Source: Jatrophihabitans cynanchi
Lineage (GTDB): Bacteria; Actinomycetota; Actinomycetes; Mycobacteriales; Jatrophihabitantaceae
Length of the DNA stretch: 64,000 bases
Reading direction: 5' to 3'
NCBI RefSeq assembly: GCF_027247405.1
Contig: NZ_CP097463.1
Location: forward strand, 3,968,001-4,032,000
Shown here: positions 61,837 through 64,000 of the stretch, piece by piece
Position numbering within the stretch: the first letter of the stretch is position 1
How the letters are laid out: each line of letters begins with the position of its first letter
Made by a program: the position numbers and the translations under genes
The notes under the pieces: model-generated
Databases searched by the model: none
What the model was told of the DNA's origin: nothing
The model's input: only the letters and a program-made list of their open reading frames with translations

Positions 61837-62630
61837 CGCACGCCAGCGTGCTTGCCGCCAACCCGGGGTTCCATGCGCCGGGTCCGGTCGACTTCAAGCT
61901 GCCCGACATCCTCGGCGGCGACCAGATCCTGCTGACGAAGTCCTCGCTGCTTCTCGTGCTCGCCGCCGTGATCGTCTTCGGCGTATTCTTCGCCACCTCG
62001 CGCAAGGCAGCGGTCGTGCCGGGCAAGCTGCAGTACGCGGGCGAGTCCGCCTACTCGTGGGTGCGCGACAGCATCGGGCGCGACATCATCGGTGAGAAGG
62101 ACTTCATCCGGTACGTCCCGCTGCTGGTGAGCATCTTCTTCTTCGTCCTGGTCAACAACCTCTACGAGCTCACCCCGTTCCTGCAGTTTCCGTCCTTCTC
62201 GCGGGCCTCTTTCGCCTACGGACTGACGGCCATCGTCTGGATCCTCTACAACGGCGTCGGCATGGTGCGCCACGGCCCGCTGCGCTACCTGAAGAACCAG
62301 ACAGTCCCCAGCGGGGTGCCCAAAGCGGTCCTTCCGCTGCTCATCCCGCTGGAGTTCTTCTCCAACATCCTGGTCCGTCCGGTGACGCTGTCGCTGCGTC
62401 TGTTCGCGAACATGTTCGCCGGCCACCTGTTGCTGCTGCTGTTCTCCAGCGGCGCCGATTACCTACTGCTCCACGCGACCGGCCTGCTCGTCAAGCCGGC
62501 CGGCGTCGTCTCGTTCCTGATGGGCATCGCCGTCGGGTTCCTCGAGTTCATCATCGGCATTCTGCAGGCGTACGTCTTCGCGTTGCTGACCGCCACCTAC
62601 ATCGCAAGCTCGCTCGCCGAAGAACACTGA
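61833..62630 (+). CDS. atpB: F1Fo ATP synthase subunit a
   Basis: A 265-residue membrane subunit forming the proton half-channels against the c-ring. The essential arginine is R189 in TLSLRLFANMFAGHLLL. The conserved region NLYELTPFLQFPS lies mid-protein, and the last helix has FIIGILQAYVFALLTATYI. GTG 61833 overlaps the AtpZ-like stop. Order atpB-atpE-atpF-atpH is standard. Confidence 0.96.
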   Translation: MTHASVLAANPGFHAPGPVDFKLPDILGGDQILLTKSSLLLVLAAVIVFGVFFATSRKAAVVPGKLQYAGESAYSWVRDSIGRDIIGEKDFIRYVPLLVSIFFFVLVNNLYELTPFLQFPSFSRASFAYGLTAIVWILYNGVGMVRHGPLRYLKNQTVPSGVPKAVLPLLIPLEFFSNILVRPVTLSLRLFANMFAGHLLLLLFSSGADYLLLHATGLLVKPAGVVSFLMGIAVGFLEFIIGILQAYVFALLTATYIASSLAEEH

Positions 62631-62696
62631 TCCGTCACGTCACAAGCGCCCGGCGAACCTCGCCCGGACGTACACACCACCGAAAGGAAGCCTCAC

Positions 62697-62903
62697 ATGG
62701 CTGGCTCGCTCAACATGATCGGTTACGGCCTGGCGGCTGTAGGCCCCGGTATCGGCATCGGCCTGATCTTCGCGGCCTTCATCAACGGCACGGCCCGCCA
62801 GCCGGAGATGCAGAGCCGCCTGCAGCCGATCGCGATCCTCGGCTTCGCCCTCGCCGAGGCGCTCGCCATCATCGGTATCGCCCTGGCTTTCGTGCTCAAG
62901 TAG
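62697..62903 (+). CDS. atpE: F1Fo ATP synthase subunit c
   Basis: A 68-residue hairpin of two helices forming the rotor ring. The proton-carrying carboxylate is E54 in [10 protein letters not shown]. The polar loop [12 protein letters not shown] contacts the F1 stalk, and the N-helix has the GxGxG pattern [17 protein letters not shown]-type ribosome site precedes ATG 62697. A 66-base spacer separates it from atpB. Confidence 0.96.
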   Translation: MAGSLNMIGYGLAAVGPGIGIGLIFAAFINGTARQPEMQSRLQPIAILGFALAEALAIIGIALAFVLK

Positions 62904-62946
62904 TCGACGCCCGTAGTACCCGACTGACCGAGACCGAGGTCGAAAG

Positions 62947-63543
62947 ATGACACCGATCCACCTGGCTGGGCTTGTTGCCGAGTCGTGCACGGGCGACAAC
63001 TGCGTCAAGGAGCCGAACCCGCTGGTTCCCGCCGTCGCGGAGATCATCCTCATCGCGGTGATCTTCCTGGCGCTGTGGTACCTGATCGCCAAGTTCGTCG
63101 CGCCACGCTTCGAGCAGACGTTCGCGGCGCGCCGCGACTCGATCGAGGGCGGCATCGCCCGCGCGGAGGCCGCTCAGGCCGAAGCGCAGGCCGCCCTGGC
63201 GCAGTACCAGCAGCAGCTGGCCGAGGCACGTGGCGAGGCGGCGCAGATCCGCGAGAACGCGCGCGCCGAGGCGCAGCGGATCGTCGAGGACCTGCGCGCC
63301 CAGGCGCAGGAGGAGTCCGCACGCATCGTGGCCAGGGGCGAGGAGCAACTGGCCGCCCAGCGCGGCGCGATCGTGCGCGAGCTGCGCGGTGAGATCGGCT
63401 CACTCGCCCTCGAGCTGTCGGAGAAGATCGTCGACCAGCGGCTGTCCGAGGACGCCCAGGTACGCGCGACGGTGGACGCGTTCCTGGCCGACCTCGAGCA
63501 GCGCGACGGGGCAGGGTCCGCCAGCGGGGGTCCGGACGCATGA
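62947..63543 (+). CDS. atpF: F1Fo ATP synthase subunit b
   Basis: A 198-residue peripheral-stalk subunit. After about 25 residues, one membrane helix (VAEIILIAVIFLALWYLIAK, about 29-48), then a long Ala/Glu/Arg/Gln-rich coiled coil (AEAAQAEAQAALAQYQQQLA) and a C-terminal region that binds delta. Start ATG 62947 includes an unusual short Cys-containing N-terminus (ESCTGDNCVKEP), seen in some actinobacterial b subunits. The stop overlaps atpH. Confidence 0.94.
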   Translation: MTPIHLAGLVAESCTGDNCVKEPNPLVPAVAEIILIAVIFLALWYLIAKFVAPRFEQTFAARRDSIEGGIARAEAAQAEAQAALAQYQQQLAEARGEAAQIRENARAEAQRIVEDLRAQAQEESARIVARGEEQLAAQRGAIVRELRGEIGSLALELSEKIVDQRLSEDAQVRATVDAFLADLEQRDGAGSASGGPDA

Positions 63544-64000
63544 TGCGGTCCGCGAGCCGCGAGGCACTGGCGCACCTGCGCCGGCGCCGGGACGAGGCCG
63601 TCGGTGCGCGTGCCTCGGTCAAGACGCTGACCGGCCTGGCCGAGGAGCTCTACGCGGTCGCCGCCCTGCTCGTCGCGCAACCCCGGCTGCGACGCATCCT
63701 CGGTGACCCGGCCACCGCGCCGGAGGCCCGAGCTGAGTTCGTCGGTGGGCTGCTCGCGGGCAAGGTCGGCAAGACCGCGGTGACCATCACCCAAGCGGCT
63801 GTCAGTGAGCGCTGGTCCTCGCCCTGGGACCTGACCGATTCGCTCGAGGCCGCCGGCGACGACACGCTGTTCGCCGCGGCCGAGCACGACGGGATGCTGG
63901 ACCGGGTCGAGGACGAGTTGTTCCGGTTCGAGCGGGTTCTGGACGCCGAGGGTGAGCTGTCCACGTTGCTGGACGAGAAGGCGGCCGACGGCGAACATCG
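63540..64000 (+). CDS. atpH: F1Fo ATP synthase subunit delta, partial (cut by window end)
   Basis: ATG 63540 overlaps the atpF stop. About 153 codons are visible, starting MMRSASREALAHLRRRRDEA and then VKTLTGLAEELYAVAALLVA. The N-terminal helical bundle that caps alpha3beta3 is present; the rest lies beyond the right edge. The N-terminus differs from the mycobacterial b-delta fusion because a separate atpF exists, so this is the ordinary delta subunit. Confidence 0.9.
   Translation, partial: MMRSASREALAHLRRRRDEAVGARASVKTLTGLAEELYAVAALLVAQPRLRRILGDPATAPEARAEFVGGLLAGKVGKTAVTITQAAVSERWSSPWDLTDSLEAAGDDTLFAAAEHDGMLDRVEDELFRFERVLDAEGELSTLLDEKAADGEH

Overview
The window is GC-rich DNA with dense coding, many GTG starts and frequent 4-base ATGA/GTGA stop-start overlaps. 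Several genes look leaderless, with a -10 box about 7 bases before the start codon. The block argS-lysA-hom-thrC-thrB-rho ... rpmE-prfA-prmC-(Sua5/YrdC)-wecA-(atpI-like)-atpB-atpE-atpF-atpH matches the order known from Mycobacterium tuberculosis and other Actinomycetota. The source is therefore a high-GC actinobacterium; I cannot name the genus from sequence alone.

Layout. 0-5.5 kb: a LivF/LivH/LivM-type ABC importer, an amidase and a convergent MFS transporter (amide or amino-acid-like uptake). 5.7-7 kb: an EAL-GAF protein. 7-13.4 kb: two TetR repressors, each divergent from its target and each with readable operator palindromes; the second controls a UbiX/UbiD-type aryl-acid decarboxylase pair followed by an SDR and a hot-dog thioesterase. 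13.5-30.3 kb: a catabolic island under a GntR/HutC repressor, with a GlmS-like SIS enzyme, a peptide-type ABC importer, an M17 aminopeptidase, four PLP enzymes, an FGGY kinase and a serine beta-lactamase-fold hydrolase. Three or four promoters in it carry the same TATACNGAGTAT-like operator. 30.3-35.3 kb: a gene-decay zone (truncated ArsR, deleted and frameshifted LigD polymerase, VOC fragment, twice-frameshifted DinB) among a methyltransferase, a DHFR-like reductase and a SHOCT/cupredoxin pair, ending at tRNA-Arg(CCG). 35.4-37.6 kb: a DUF3105-DUF305-DUF3105 operon. 37.8-46.6 kb: arginyl-tRNA synthetase, lysine and threonine biosynthesis, and a Rho factor with a long polar insert. 46.9-56.8 kb: two opposed sugar ABC systems around a small membrane protein, a metallophosphoesterase and a ParB-like protein; this cargo sits between rho and rpmE, which are neighbours in the ancestral order. 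57-64 kb: translation-termination genes, lipid-linked glycan initiation and the start of the F1Fo ATP synthase operon, cut off inside atpH.

How the parts work together. The most interesting candidate system is the GntR island. Regulator, SIS isomerase/deglycase, ABC importer and sugar kinase resemble the plan of Amadori-compound (fructosamine) pathways such as frl/fra. Here, however, the importer is the dipeptide type and the kinase is FGGY, and the genes are joined to an aminopeptidase and to PLP enzymes able to process the released amino acids. The substrate is inferred, not shown. In the rho-rpmE insert the first sugar importer has no ATPase of its own and may share the MsmK/UgpC-type ATPase of the second.
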